Assembly (NCBI RefSeq): GCF_015624485.1
Contig: NZ_CP061378.1
Location: forward strand, 2,976,001 to 3,040,000
Reading direction: 5' to 3'
Origin: Bradyrhizobium genosp. L
Lineage (GTDB): Bacteria > Pseudomonadota > Alphaproteobacteria > Rhizobiales > Xanthobacteraceae
Length of the DNA stretch: 64,000 bases
Numbering within the stretch: the stretch's first letter is position 1; every line of letters starts with the position of its first letter. The notes under the pieces are model-generated. The model searched no databases, was not told where the DNA came from, and saw only the letters and a list, made by a program, of their open reading frames with translations. The translations under genes were made by a program, and so were the position numbers. Positions 15,898 to 23,874 of this stretch are shown here, piece by piece.

Positions 15898-17562
15898 ATG
15901 TTGGCGTGGGTGATGCGGTGGGTGGAGGTGCGTGTGCAGGCAGGTGAGGGCAATGCCGCCGGGCAGCCGCCGGGGCAGGCAATCTGGCCGCAGGCAGCAG
16001 AGCGTTTCCCGCCGGCGGACCGGATTCTCTCGACGGTCTTGATGCGGCAGGCCGCGCGATATGGCGACCGCACGCTCTTCATCTGCGGTGCGACACGATG
16101 GAGCTACGCCGATGCGGCCAGGATTGCCGCCGTATCGGCAGCGCGGCTGATGCGAGCGGGGATCTGCGCCGGCGACCGCGTCGCGCTGATGTGCTCGAAC
16201 CGGCCGGAATTTCTCGAAATCTATCTCGGCTGCGCCTGGATGGGGGCGATCAGCGTGCCGATCAACACGGCGCTGCGCGGAATTCAGCTCAGCCACATCC
16301 TGCGCAACGCGAGGCCGAAGCTGCTGGTCATCGACCTGGCTTGCAGGCTGACCCTGGCAACGCTGGAGAGCGATGTCGCGCCGCCCGACCTGATCTGGAC
16401 GATGGGAGGCGGCGCCTTGCCGCCCGCGCCGGAGTTGGCTGCGCCTGCGGAGGAAGCGCCGCCGGCGCAAGTCAGGCCCGGCGACACGGTCGCGATTCTC
16501 TACACGTCAGGCACCACGGGGCCTTCCAAGGGCGTGTGCTGTCCGCAAGCGCAGATGTTCTGGTGGGGCGTCTATTCGGCGCGTGCGCTCGGCATCGTCG
16601 AGGGCGACGTCCTGTTCACGACGTTGCCGCTGTTCCACACCAATGCGCTGAACGCGTTCTACCAGGCGCTGCTGAACGGCTGCACATATGTGCTCGAGCC
16701 GAAATTCTCCGCGTCGGGCTTCTGGGCCGCGGCGCGGCGGCATCAGGCGACGGTCGGCTATCTGCTCGGCGCGATGGCGGTGATGCTGCTGGCACAACCG
16801 CCGTCCGAAGACGACAGAGCCCATCGCCTGCGCGTCGCGCTCGGTGGCGGCGTTCCCGGCCAGTTTCACGGTCCGTTTCTGACGCGCTTCGGCGTGCCGC
16901 TGCTCGACGGCTACGGTTCGACCGAGACCAATTTCGTGTTCGCGAGTAGCATTCCATCCGATCGGCCCGGCACCATGGGCCGTCTTGCCGAGGGCGTGGA
17001 AGCCTGCATCGTCGATCCCGACGACGCGGTGCTGCCGGACGGCGAAGCCGGCGAATTGCTGCTGCGCGCGCGCGAGCCGTTTGCGTTTGCGACGGGATAT
17101 TTCGGCATGCCCGACAAGACCGTCGAGGCCTGGCGGAATCTCTGGTTCCACAGCGGCGATCGCGTCGTGCGCGACGCCGACGGCCATTACCGCTTTGTCG
17201 ACCGAATGAAGGATTCGATCCGTCGCCGCGGCGAGAATGTTTCGTCCTGGGAGGTCGAGCAGGTGCTGCTGAGGCATCCGGCGATCGCGACATGCGCCAT
17301 CTATCCGCTGCCATCCGAGCTCGGCGAGGACGAGGTTGCAGCGGCCATCCAGCTCGAACCAGGACATATGCTCGATGCCATCGACGTGGTCAGGCATTGC
17401 GAGGGGCAGATGGCTTATTTCGCGATCCCGCGCTTTGTCCGGATCGTCACCGATCTGCCGCTCACCGAGAACGGCAAGATCAAGAAGGTCGCGCTGCGCG
17501 AGGCCGGGAGGACGGCCGACACCTGGGACCGCGATGCTGCGGGATACAAACTGCGGCGCTAG
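15898..17562 (+). CDS. Acyl-CoA ligase (AMP-forming), second copy, CaiC-like
   Basis: This is an ANL-superfamily ligase of about 554 residues. The P-loop is ILYTSGTTGPSKGV, the A5 motif is DGYGSTETNF, the A7 region is WFHSGDRVVRDADG, the hinge is DRMKDSIRRRGENVSSWEVE, and A10 is LTENGKIKK with the catalytic Lys. It resembles crotonobetaine/carnitine-CoA ligases and related aryl or alicyclic acid ligases. It differs clearly in sequence from the divergent ligase at 14146-15768, so they probably activate different acids, or a substrate and an intermediate. The start is uncertain: GTG 15895, ATG 15898 and ATG 15913 all lack a strong ribosome site. Confidence 0.87.
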   Translation: MLAWVMRWVEVRVQAGEGNAAGQPPGQAIWPQAAERFPPADRILSTVLMRQAARYGDRTLFICGATRWSYADAARIAAVSAARLMRAGICAGDRVALMCSNRPEFLEIYLGCAWMGAISVPINTALRGIQLSHILRNARPKLLVIDLACRLTLATLESDVAPPDLIWTMGGGALPPAPELAAPAEEAPPAQVRPGDTVAILYTSGTTGPSKGVCCPQAQMFWWGVYSARALGIVEGDVLFTTLPLFHTNALNAFYQALLNGCTYVLEPKFSASGFWAAARRHQATVGYLLGAMAVMLLAQPPSEDDRAHRLRVALGGGVPGQFHGPFLTRFGVPLLDGYGSTETNFVFASSIPSDRPGTMGRLAEGVEACIVDPDDAVLPDGEAGELLLRAREPFAFATGYFGMPDKTVEAWRNLWFHSGDRVVRDADGHYRFVDRMKDSIRRRGENVSSWEVEQVLLRHPAIATCAIYPLPSELGEDEVAAAIQLEPGHMLDAIDVVRHCEGQMAYFAIPRFVRIVTDLPLTENGKIKKVALREAGRTADTWDRDAAGYKLRR

Positions 17563-17690
17563 GAGCTGCCAAGCATGGTCGCGGAGCGTCGTGCTGTACC
17601 AACTAATTTTTAAAGAAGCACAGCCGCGCAATTTCGCGTTGTTACCTTGAGCTGCTGCGAATAGTTGGGTTGCCGAACGATCAGCAGCCG

Positions 17691-18656
17691 TCAGCGCAGG
17701 TTCGCGCGGAGCTCGCGCACGCCTCGTCCCAGGCGTTCGCGCAACAGCGTTCGCAACGTTGCTCCATCGACGTAGCCGACCTCGGCGGCAATGGCGTCGA
17801 GGTCGAGGCCGCTGCCGTGGAGCAGCGATTGCGCGCGTTCGACCCGGAGATCCTGGAAGTAGGACAGCGGCGACTTGCCCAGCACCGCTTCGCAGCGGCG
17901 TTGCAAGGTGCGCGCGCTCGTCGCCAATGCGTCGGCAGCGTCCTGTAGCGAGAAGCCGTCCTTGAGATGGTCGCGTGCCCACCGCTCGAAACGCTGAATG
18001 AGCGGATCGGCCTGGGCGAGATGGTTTGGAATGATGAAGGTGGCTTGTGAGGAACGCAGGTCGGCGAGCAGATAACGCGAAACAACGGCCGCGAGTTCGG
18101 GGCTGGCGCGGCGGATCAGCCACAATGCGAGATCGAGATGTCCCATCGCGGCGCCCGCCGTGGCGCCCACATCCGACGGCACCAGCATCCGGGTCTCATC
18201 GAGCCGGACACGCGGGTAGCGTTGCCGAAACAGCGGTGCGAGCCACCACGTCGTCGTCGCGTCCTGATGATCAAGCAGGCCGGTCTCAGCCACAACGAAC
18301 GAGCCGATGCAGGAAGCACCGATATGGGCGCCTCCCGCGTGCCACTTCTGCAATTCCGCCTTGGCCTGGATGACGTCCCGTCGTTCGAGCGCGGGGACCA
18401 GCTGCTCGGGCCTCGCCGTACTCAGCGCCGGCACGACGACCCAATCGGGCTTCAACTCCGGCGTGATGGCTTGCACCGGGATCGTCAGTCCCTGACCGGA
18501 CCGGACCCGTCGCCGCACGCCCACGACGGAAACATCGAAGCGGAGTGTTCCGCCCATTTGCAGGGTGGAAAATTTGTGGGCGAGCGAGAACGCATCGAGC
18601 ATCACGGTGAGCCCGGTGTCCCACAATCCTTCCAAAGCAAGTATCGCGATGCGCAT
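17691..18656 (-). CDS. GlxA-type AraC-family regulator with DJ-1/PfpI domain
   Basis: Residues 1-170 form a DJ-1/PfpI-like (glutamine amidotransferase-type) domain with the elbow IGASCIGSF, placing Cys at residue 116. Residues about 215-315 form the AraC double helix-turn-helix, including FSLQDAADALATSARTLQRRCEAVLG and LDAIAAEVGYVDGATLRTLLRERLG. The length of 321 is normal for GlxA/FtrA-type regulators, which sense small nitrogen or carnitine-like compounds. It is convergent with the second acyl-CoA ligase and divergent from the small gene at 18914, one of which is the likely target. Confidence 0.9.
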   Translation of the reverse strand: MRIAILALEGLWDTGLTVMLDAFSLAHKFSTLQMGGTLRFDVSVVGVRRRVRSGQGLTIPVQAITPELKPDWVVVPALSTARPEQLVPALERRDVIQAKAELQKWHAGGAHIGASCIGSFVVAETGLLDHQDATTTWWLAPLFRQRYPRVRLDETRMLVPSDVGATAGAAMGHLDLALWLIRRASPELAAVVSRYLLADLRSSQATFIIPNHLAQADPLIQRFERWARDHLKDGFSLQDAADALATSARTLQRRCEAVLGKSPLSYFQDLRVERAQSLLHGSGLDLDAIAAEVGYVDGATLRTLLRERLGRGVRELRANLR

Positions 18657-18913
18657 GGCGTAAATGGCTTCAAAGTTGTCGGATACGACAATACAAGATC
18701 GGAGATGGTTAGGCTATCTCCGTTCGCGCAGCACATCGGTGCCGCTGCTCAGCGATACCGCCATATCATTGATAGTTCAATGAACTTACGGAAAGTCGAG
18801 CTTTGTCATATGGCGTGAATGACACCAAAAATGTCGTTTCCGCCCTGTCACATCAGCTCGATGGGCCACGGGCAGATGTCTGCGTCAACCAAGTCAATCC
18901 AAGGAGAATACGC

Positions 18914-19207
18914 ATGAAAGTCTTCGCTATCGGATCGTTTGCCAAGCCGATCACCGACGAACAGAGGCAGGAGATCATGCCGAAGGAAGTCCCGAACACG
19001 CTCAGGCTCTACCTCGACGGCAAGATCGAACAGTTCTGGTTTCGCGACGACAGGCCCGGCGTGGTCTTCCTCATGAACGCCGACTCGGTCGAGCAGGCGA
19101 CGGCAGCCGTCAATGCGTTGCCGCTCGCAAACGGCGGCTTCCTGAAGTTCGACATGATCCCGGTCGGCCCGCTCAAGCCGCTCGGCTTGTTGATCCAGGG
19201 CAAGTAA
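18914..19207 (+). CDS. Small ferredoxin-like-fold protein (muconolactone isomerase/YCII-like)
   Basis: The protein has 97 residues, starting MKVFAIGSFAKPIT and ending PLKPLGLLIQGK, with a central FWFRDDRPGVVFLMNADSVEQA. The alternation of strands and helices and the size fit the dimeric alpha/beta-barrel fold shared by muconolactone isomerases, YCII proteins and similar small enzymes or binding proteins. AAGGAG seven bases before the ATG at 18914 fixes the start. It is followed by a strong hairpin and by convergent genes. Function is unknown; it may act on a product of the neighbouring catabolic pathways. Confidence 0.7.
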   Translation: MKVFAIGSFAKPITDEQRQEIMPKEVPNTLRLYLDGKIEQFWFRDDRPGVVFLMNADSVEQATAAVNALPLANGGFLKFDMIPVGPLKPLGLLIQGK

Positions 19208-19244
19208 ACGCGGGAGGCAACGTCCGTTAAACCCCCATCCTCAT

Positions 19245-19267
19245 CGGTGGCGCCGCAGGCGCCACCG
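19245..19267. terminator. Strong hairpin between convergent genes
   Basis: A perfect 10-base stem (CGGTGGCGCC / GGCGCCACCG) with a GCA loop lies 38 bases after the stop at 19207 and 34 bases from the convergent stop at 19301. No T-tract follows on either strand, so it may act as a weak or factor-assisted bidirectional terminator or as an RNA 3'-end stabiliser. Confidence 0.5.
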
Positions 19268-19300
19268 GCAGTCGTCGTTCGGCGTTGCGTCGCACCGCGC

Positions 19301-19723
19301 CTATCGCGCGGACCTCATCGTTATGTCGAAGATCTTGCCGTTCATAAGCAAGGCGATCTCGCTCGCGGGCAGCGGCTTCTGACATTCGGACAATGGATTG
19401 AGCCAGAAATTCGAGTTGGGCAACATTTCGAACAGACTGCGCGCGGCAGCGCCAAGGCACACCTCAGGCTCCCTTATATAGTCGTAGATGCGCTTCTTTG
19501 AGGTAAAGGCGGGGTGCCATTTCATGTTCTGGAAATCGACTGTTGCGACATTGATCTGTTCCTGAAATTTAAGCGAACGGCGGCGTCCAGGTTTCATCGG
19601 TGCTTCCGGCGTCAGAATGTAGATCTCCGTCTCGAGCAGCGCGTGATAGAACGCGGGAACGATGTTGGCGTCCTTGCCGGCGGCTTGCATCAGGGCTTCG
19701 AGGCTGTTTTCCGGTTCGAACAT
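19301..19723 (-). CDS. SseB-family protein
   Basis: This 140-residue protein resembles the SseB N-terminal domain family, with FEPENSLEALMQAAGKD at the start, FYHALLETEIYILTPE and MKWHPAFTSKKRIYDYI in the middle, and NPLSECQKPLPASEIALLMNG near the end. Many bacterial members are short single-domain proteins of unknown role; some relate to secretion or enhanced serine sensitivity. I chose the ATG at 19723 because AGGAG lies seven bases upstream. It lies about 40 bases downstream of the stop end of the sigma-54 activator gene, in the same direction, so it may be co-transcribed with it. I do not see a link to the monooxygenase chemistry. Confidence 0.75.
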   Translation of the reverse strand: MFEPENSLEALMQAAGKDANIVPAFYHALLETEIYILTPEAPMKPGRRRSLKFQEQINVATVDFQNMKWHPAFTSKKRIYDYIREPEVCLGAAARSLFEMLPNSNFWLNPLSECQKPLPASEIALLMNGKIFDITMRSAR

Positions 19724-19762
19724 GCTGACACTCCTAATTCCATGCGACAAAGCCGGATCGTG

Positions 19763-21640
19763 CTAGTCCTGCTTGCTGCGAAGGGCGCGGTAGATCGTAT
19801 TGCGCGACACGCCGAGGCGGCGCGCGGTCTTGCTGATGTTGTTGCCAGTTTCCGCATACGCGCTCAGCACATGCGAGCGCTGTAGCTCATGCAGGTTGGC
19901 CTTGAGCGCGCCCGCACCGATCGCCCTGCCAGGCAGGCGCTCGCCGCCCGAATGTGCAAGGACCGTCTCGACCGATGTCTCGTCGATCAGATCTCCCGGC
20001 TCGGCCAGGGACAATCGGGAAAGAACGTTGCGCAGCTCGCGGATGTTTCCGCCCCAATCCAGCTCCGCCAAACTATCGATCGCGCCTTCCGTCAAATCCA
20101 TCAAGGGATCGATCTTGTGGATCAAATGCCGCGCAATCTCGGCAAAATCGGAACGTTCACGCAAAGGCGGCAGCGTCACCTCCAGGGTGTTCAGACGGAA
20201 CAGCAGGTCGGATCGGAACCGGCCTCTTGCAATCGAGTCGTCGAGATTGGCATTGGTGGCGGAGACCAGGAGAACGTCGACCTGGCGCTTGGTGCCGCCG
20301 ACCGGACGGACGGTCCAATCATCCAGAAAGCGCAGCAGCACGGCTTGCAGCGTCACCGGCATGTCGCCGATCTCGTCGAGGAAGAGCGTGCCGCCATCCG
20401 CCTCCTTGAACAGCCCCGCAGCGCCGCCCTTCTTGGCTCCCGTGAAAGCGCCCTCGGCATAGCCGAAGAGCTCCGCCTCGATCAGGCTGTCGGGAAGCGC
20501 TGCGCAATTGACCGGGACGAAGGCGCCGGCCCGTCCGCTGGCGGCATGGGCATGGCGGGCGAGTTGCTCCTTGCCGGTGCCGGTTTCGCCGCGGATCAGG
20601 ATCGGCATCTTGCGGAGTGCTGCGGTTCCGACCCGCTGCACCACGGCCGCGATCGCCGGATCGGCGGAGACGAACGGTGTGGAGGCCTTCGGCGTCGGCA
20701 GCCGGGGCCGCGAGATGGCTTGCATCATCGAAAACTGCCGCGCGTTCTCGATCGTCGCAACGAACTGGCTGCCGACCTCGTCCTCAAGGCGCTGGCGCTC
20801 CTTACGCCGGCCTTCATCGACAAAGGCGCTGAATTTCGTACGGAACACATCGGCGAAGCGCCGGCCGGGCGAGGCCGGCAGGCCATGCAGCAGAACGCTT
20901 GCGGCCCTGTTGGCGGCAAGGATCCTGCCCTCATTGTCGACGGCCAGCAGGCCCGCGCTCAACGTGTGCAGATATTCGCCGCGGTTGTGGAACGCGATCA
21001 GGATGTTGCCGCGGTGATGTTCGCGGAACAGGCCGTTCTCGATCTGGGTTGCGGCCATGGCGACCAGCGCCTGGGTGTGCGCCTGCCGCGACATGCAATC
21101 CGACGACGCATCCAGGATGCCGGCCAGTTCGCCATCGGGCGCGAAGATCGGCGCCGCGATGCAGGTGAGATTGTTGTAGCGGGCGAAAAAGTGGTCACGG
21201 CCATGAACGACGATGGCCCGCTTGAGATACGCCGCGGTGCCAAGGCCGTTGGTGCCGCAAATCGCTTCGGTCCAGACGGTGCCGGGCCGAATGCTCGCGG
21301 CGTTCGAAGCATCGCTGAAGCTCGAGTCCGAGATGATGTCGAGCAGCAGGCCGTCGGCGTTCGCAAAGGCGATCATGAAATTGGAGCCGGCGATCTGCTG
21401 GTGCAACGTGTGCATCTCCGCGAGCGCAAGGCCGCGAATCAACGAACAACGTTGCTGTTCCTGGCGCAACACCGCGGCGCTCACGAACTCGGGCGACGGA
21501 GGCCGCAGAGTATCGAGGCCGAGCGAAATGCATCGCATCCAGCTATCGTAGATATCGGCAGACAGAAGTTCTGCTGGTGGCGCTCCGCGCTGCTCGAGCG
21601 TCATCCAAGCATTGTCCATGCGTCGGCCCGTGGTCAGCAT
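19763..21640 (-). CDS. Sigma-54-dependent activator, AcoR/MimR type (first copy)
   Basis: The 625-residue chain has an N-terminal GAF-like sensory region (about 60-205, with IRPGTVWTEAICGTNGLGTA, typical of AcoR-type activators), a PAS-like linker (about 228-300), an AAA+ domain from about 320 and a Fis-type helix-turn-helix at the end (NNISKTARRLGVSRNTIYRAL). Walker A is GETGTGKE near 352, the sigma-54 contact loop GAFTGA is near 398, and Walker B is GGTLFLDEIGD. The ATG at 21640 has GGGAGGAG upstream. It is divergent from the dehydrogenase/monooxygenase operon, whose promoter has sigma-54 elements, so it is the probable activator and senses the substrate or product. Confidence 0.93.
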   Translation of the reverse strand: MLTTGRRMDNAWMTLEQRGAPPAELLSADIYDSWMRCISLGLDTLRPPSPEFVSAAVLRQEQQRCSLIRGLALAEMHTLHQQIAGSNFMIAFANADGLLLDIISDSSFSDASNAASIRPGTVWTEAICGTNGLGTAAYLKRAIVVHGRDHFFARYNNLTCIAAPIFAPDGELAGILDASSDCMSRQAHTQALVAMAATQIENGLFREHHRGNILIAFHNRGEYLHTLSAGLLAVDNEGRILAANRAASVLLHGLPASPGRRFADVFRTKFSAFVDEGRRKERQRLEDEVGSQFVATIENARQFSMMQAISRPRLPTPKASTPFVSADPAIAAVVQRVGTAALRKMPILIRGETGTGKEQLARHAHAASGRAGAFVPVNCAALPDSLIEAELFGYAEGAFTGAKKGGAAGLFKEADGGTLFLDEIGDMPVTLQAVLLRFLDDWTVRPVGGTKRQVDVLLVSATNANLDDSIARGRFRSDLLFRLNTLEVTLPPLRERSDFAEIARHLIHKIDPLMDLTEGAIDSLAELDWGGNIRELRNVLSRLSLAEPGDLIDETSVETVLAHSGGERLPGRAIGAGALKANLHELQRSHVLSAYAETGNNISKTARRLGVSRNTIYRALRSKQD

Positions 21641-21788
21641 CAATCGCTCCTCCCGGAGTCGCTGCTTGGCGATTTCCTCTTGGTCGTAGCCCGTTTCGGG
21701 TCGTTCTCGCGCCTGGCGCGGTTCTCACGATCATAGATCAAACAACTTAAAATCCAAATTTCCGCTCACGCGCTGTTGCTGCCGTGAA

Positions 21789-21809
21789 ACTGTTCCGTCT
21801 CGGAACAGT
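21789..21809. promoter_or_regulatory. Perfect inverted repeat, candidate enhancer (UAS) for the sigma-54 activator
   Basis: ACTGTTCCG and its exact complement CGGAACAGT flank a TCT spacer. The 21-base palindrome lies about 85 bases upstream of the sigma-54 promoter, the usual distance for binding of an AcoR/NtrC-type activator. No second copy is seen nearby. Confidence 0.65.
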
Positions 21810-21893
21810 CGCGCGCAAAGTCTGCTCCGAGGCGGATCGGCGCGAGCACTCGCGAGATCGCAAGAACAATAGAAAGATCAGATCGTTGTGCGC

Positions 21894-21910
21894 TTGGCAC
21901 AGCCCTTGCT
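21894..21910 (+). promoter_or_regulatory. Sigma-54 (-24/-12) promoter of the monooxygenase operon
   Basis: TTGGCAC-AGCCC-TTGCT matches the -24/-12 consensus (TGGCAC-N5-TTGC) exactly in sequence and spacing. It lies about 70 bases before the ATG of the alcohol dehydrogenase gene, and a transcript would start near 21921. Together with two flanking sigma-54 activators this makes it the main promoter of the adh-mim operon. Confidence 0.88.
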
Positions 21911-21980
21911 GAACTATTCTGCGGGATGGCGATCACGTCAGATCGACAAAACAAAAAATTTTGCCGGGGAGGCTGATTCA

Positions 21981-23024
21981 ATGAAAGCGGCGGTGCTTCA
22001 TGAGTTCGACGAGAAGCTGACGGCGAAGGAGTTCGTCAGATTCGAGGACGTGACCGACCCGAAGATTTCGCGCCCGATGGACGTGATCGTGCGCATCGGC
22101 GGTGCGGGCGTCTGTCGCACCGATCTGCATATTGTCGAAGGCATCTGGCGCAGCAAGGTCGACGTCAAGCTTCCCTACATCATGGGTCACGAGAACGCGG
22201 GCTGGGTCGAGGCGATCGGGCCGGGGGTTGAAGGGGTCAAGGTCGGCGATAGCGTGATCTGCCACCCGCTGGTGACCAGCGGGCATTGCCTTGCATGCCG
22301 GCGCGGCGACGACATGCACGCGCTGGACAGCGCGTTTCCCGGCATCAACGCCAATGGCGGCTATGCGCAATATCTGCTGACCGGACAGCGCTCCCTCATC
22401 AAGCTGCCGAAATCGCTCGCACCGAAGGACGTCGCCCCCTACACCGACGCCGGGCTGACGGCGTATCGCGCCGCCAAAAAGGCATCCCGTCATCTGTTGC
22501 CTGGCGAATATGTCGCGGTGATCGGCGCCGGCGGACTGGGCCATATCGGTATCCAGGTTCTCGCGGCGCTGTGCGCGGCGGAAATCATCGTGATCGATCG
22601 CGCCGAAAAGTCGCTCGAGCTCGCCAAGACGTGCGGCGCGCATCATCTCGTGAAGGCCGACGGCAACGAGGTCGAGGCCGTGCTCGGGTTGACCGGCGGC
22701 CGCGGCGCCGAAGCCGTGATCGACTTCGTCGGTGAGGGCGATGCCATCGCCAAGGGCCTGTCGATGACGGCGAACGGCGGCTCCTACTACATCGTCGGCT
22801 ATGGCGGAAAGATCGATATCCCGACCATCGACATGATCACGTCGGAAAAGACCATCGTCGGCAACCTGGTTGGCACTTACGCCGAGCTGGTCGAGCTGAT
22901 GGCGCTCGCGGATCGCGGCCTCGTCGAACTCCACACAAAGGAATACCGGCTCAGCGAGGCCAATGACGCGCTTCATGATCTGCATCATGGGCGCATTCAC
23001 GGCCGTGCGGTCCTGGTTCCCTAG
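21981..23024 (+). CDS. Zinc-type NAD(P)-dependent alcohol dehydrogenase of the monooxygenase operon
   Basis: This 347-residue medium-chain dehydrogenase has catalytic zinc ligands in GVCRTDLH (Cys) and MGHENAG (His-Glu), and the coenzyme motif GAGGLGHIG. The structural zinc lobe is incomplete: where C-x2-C-x2-C-x7-C is usual, the sequence is S-GHCLACRRGDDMH-A, leaving two of four Cys. The ATG at 21981 has GGGGAGG upstream and follows the sigma-54 promoter; earlier in-frame starts precede the promoter. As first gene of the operon it would oxidise the alcohol made by the diiron monooxygenase. Related adh genes accompany Prm/Mim-type monooxygenases. Confidence 0.92.
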   Translation: MKAAVLHEFDEKLTAKEFVRFEDVTDPKISRPMDVIVRIGGAGVCRTDLHIVEGIWRSKVDVKLPYIMGHENAGWVEAIGPGVEGVKVGDSVICHPLVTSGHCLACRRGDDMHALDSAFPGINANGGYAQYLLTGQRSLIKLPKSLAPKDVAPYTDAGLTAYRAAKKASRHLLPGEYVAVIGAGGLGHIGIQVLAALCAAEIIVIDRAEKSLELAKTCGAHHLVKADGNEVEAVLGLTGGRGAEAVIDFVGEGDAIAKGLSMTANGGSYYIVGYGGKIDIPTIDMITSEKTIVGNLVGTYAELVELMALADRGLVELHTKEYRLSEANDALHDLHHGRIHGRAVLVP

Positions 23025-23027
23025 CTC

Positions 23028-23453
23028 ATGTACCGCGAGATGTTCGCCTTCAGTCCGGATCATCGAACGAGAGTGGCGCGAGTGACAAACGACAGCCCGC
23101 GCGGGCCAGAGCTCACCGCCGAGAAAGCCGCCGAATTGCAGCGCGCTCGCGATCGGATGGTCGCCCGCGACAGGCTGATCGACGAAATGGTCGAGAACAA
23201 CGAGCGGCAGATCAAGAACGAGCACGCGCGCGGTGGTGCCGAAATCGAACTGGCATGCGCCCGGCGCGATGCCGCACGCGTGGACGCGGGAACCGAAGCG
23301 CATGCCGAACTGGGTCGAGCGACCGCACGCCTGGAAATGCTTCGCGAAGAGCATCGGCGGCTCGTGGCCGAACGCGAATGGCTCAACACATCTCTGCTTG
23401 AGATCGACAATGGCCCGTCGTCCGGCGAACACCAACAGTCAGGTCACGCATGA
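23028..23453 (+). CDS. Hypothetical coiled-coil protein
   Basis: This 141-residue protein has a charged, Ala/Arg/Glu-rich helical pattern (AEKAAELQRARDRMVARD, ATARLEMLREEHRRLVAERE) that suggests one long coiled coil between about residues 30 and 125, and no membrane segment. It starts 3 bases after the dehydrogenase stop, and its own stop overlaps the next gene by ATGA, so it is embedded in the operon. I do not recognise a family. A scaffold or assembly role for the monooxygenase is possible but unsupported. The opposite strand is also open here, but position in the operon and the overlap favour this reading. Confidence 0.5.
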   Translation: MYREMFAFSPDHRTRVARVTNDSPRGPELTAEKAAELQRARDRMVARDRLIDEMVENNERQIKNEHARGGAEIELACARRDAARVDAGTEAHAELGRATARLEMLREEHRRLVAEREWLNTSLLEIDNGPSSGEHQQSGHA

Positions 23454-23722
23454 TGGGCAACAGCAAGGTGACGACCATGATGGCATCGAAAGAACAACAG
23501 CGTACGCCGTCTCCGCAATCGGACATGAGCGATGAAGAGAAGTCGAAGGACACCTTCTTCGTTCAGTTGGCCGAAATCACCGAGGCGATGACCGCCGCGC
23601 ACGGCAAGGATTTCGCGATCGGTGCGCTGGTCCTCTCGGCGAAATTCGTCGCCGAAGGCAAGCCCCTGATCAAACGCGCCGACGGAGGCGACAAGACCGT
23701 CGGCGCCGAGAAGCCGAACTGA
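23450..23722 (+). CDS. Hypothetical small acidic protein
   Basis: This 90-residue protein has a polar, Lys/Glu/Ser-rich N-terminus and one likely amphipathic helical segment, FFVQLAEITEAMTAAHGKDFAIGALVLSAKF, then a charged tail. Its ATG overlaps the stop of the preceding coiled-coil gene (ATGA). It lies between the dehydrogenase and the monooxygenase alpha subunit. I do not recognise the family. No signal peptide or membrane helix is obvious. Confidence 0.5.
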   Translation: MMGNSKVTTMMASKEQQRTPSPQSDMSDEEKSKDTFFVQLAEITEAMTAAHGKDFAIGALVLSAKFVAEGKPLIKRADGGDKTVGAEKPN

Positions 23723-23770
23723 CGTGAAACGACGAGCTAGTAGATCAGAAATCCATTTAACGGAATCAAA

Positions 23771-23845
23771 GTGAGTTCTGCGGCCGAGAATTTCAACAAG
23801 GCGATCCAGGCGTTTTTGACCTGGGACCAACGCGCGAAACGCTGA
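23771..23845 (+). CDS. Candidate 24-residue microprotein before the monooxygenase alpha gene
   Basis: A GTG start at 23771 opens a 24-codon frame reading MSSAAENFNKAIQAFLTW and ending DQRAKR, with stop TGA at 23845, 29 bases before the mimA start. A weak ribosome site (CGGAA) lies about seven bases upstream. The sequence would form one amphipathic helix. It could be a leader peptide, a small subunit or chance; the natural composition and the operon position argue for a real product. Confidence 0.35.
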   Translation: MSSAAENFNKAIQAFLTWDQRAKR

Positions 23846-23874
23846 AGACAACGCAACGTTCAAAGGAGCTGGAA

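Noticed and set aside
17563-17690. Possible terminator hairpin after the second acyl-CoA ligase gene
   Set aside because: Only a five-base imperfect stem (GCTGT/ACAGC) with a long loop could be drawn.
16507-18123. 538-codon minus-strand frame across the acyl-CoA ligase and GlxA-type genes
   Set aside because: Low-complexity Arg/Ala translation that conflicts with two recognised genes.
21978-23435. 485-codon minus-strand frame opposite the alcohol dehydrogenase
   Set aside because: The dehydrogenase has complete motifs and a sigma-54 promoter on the plus strand.
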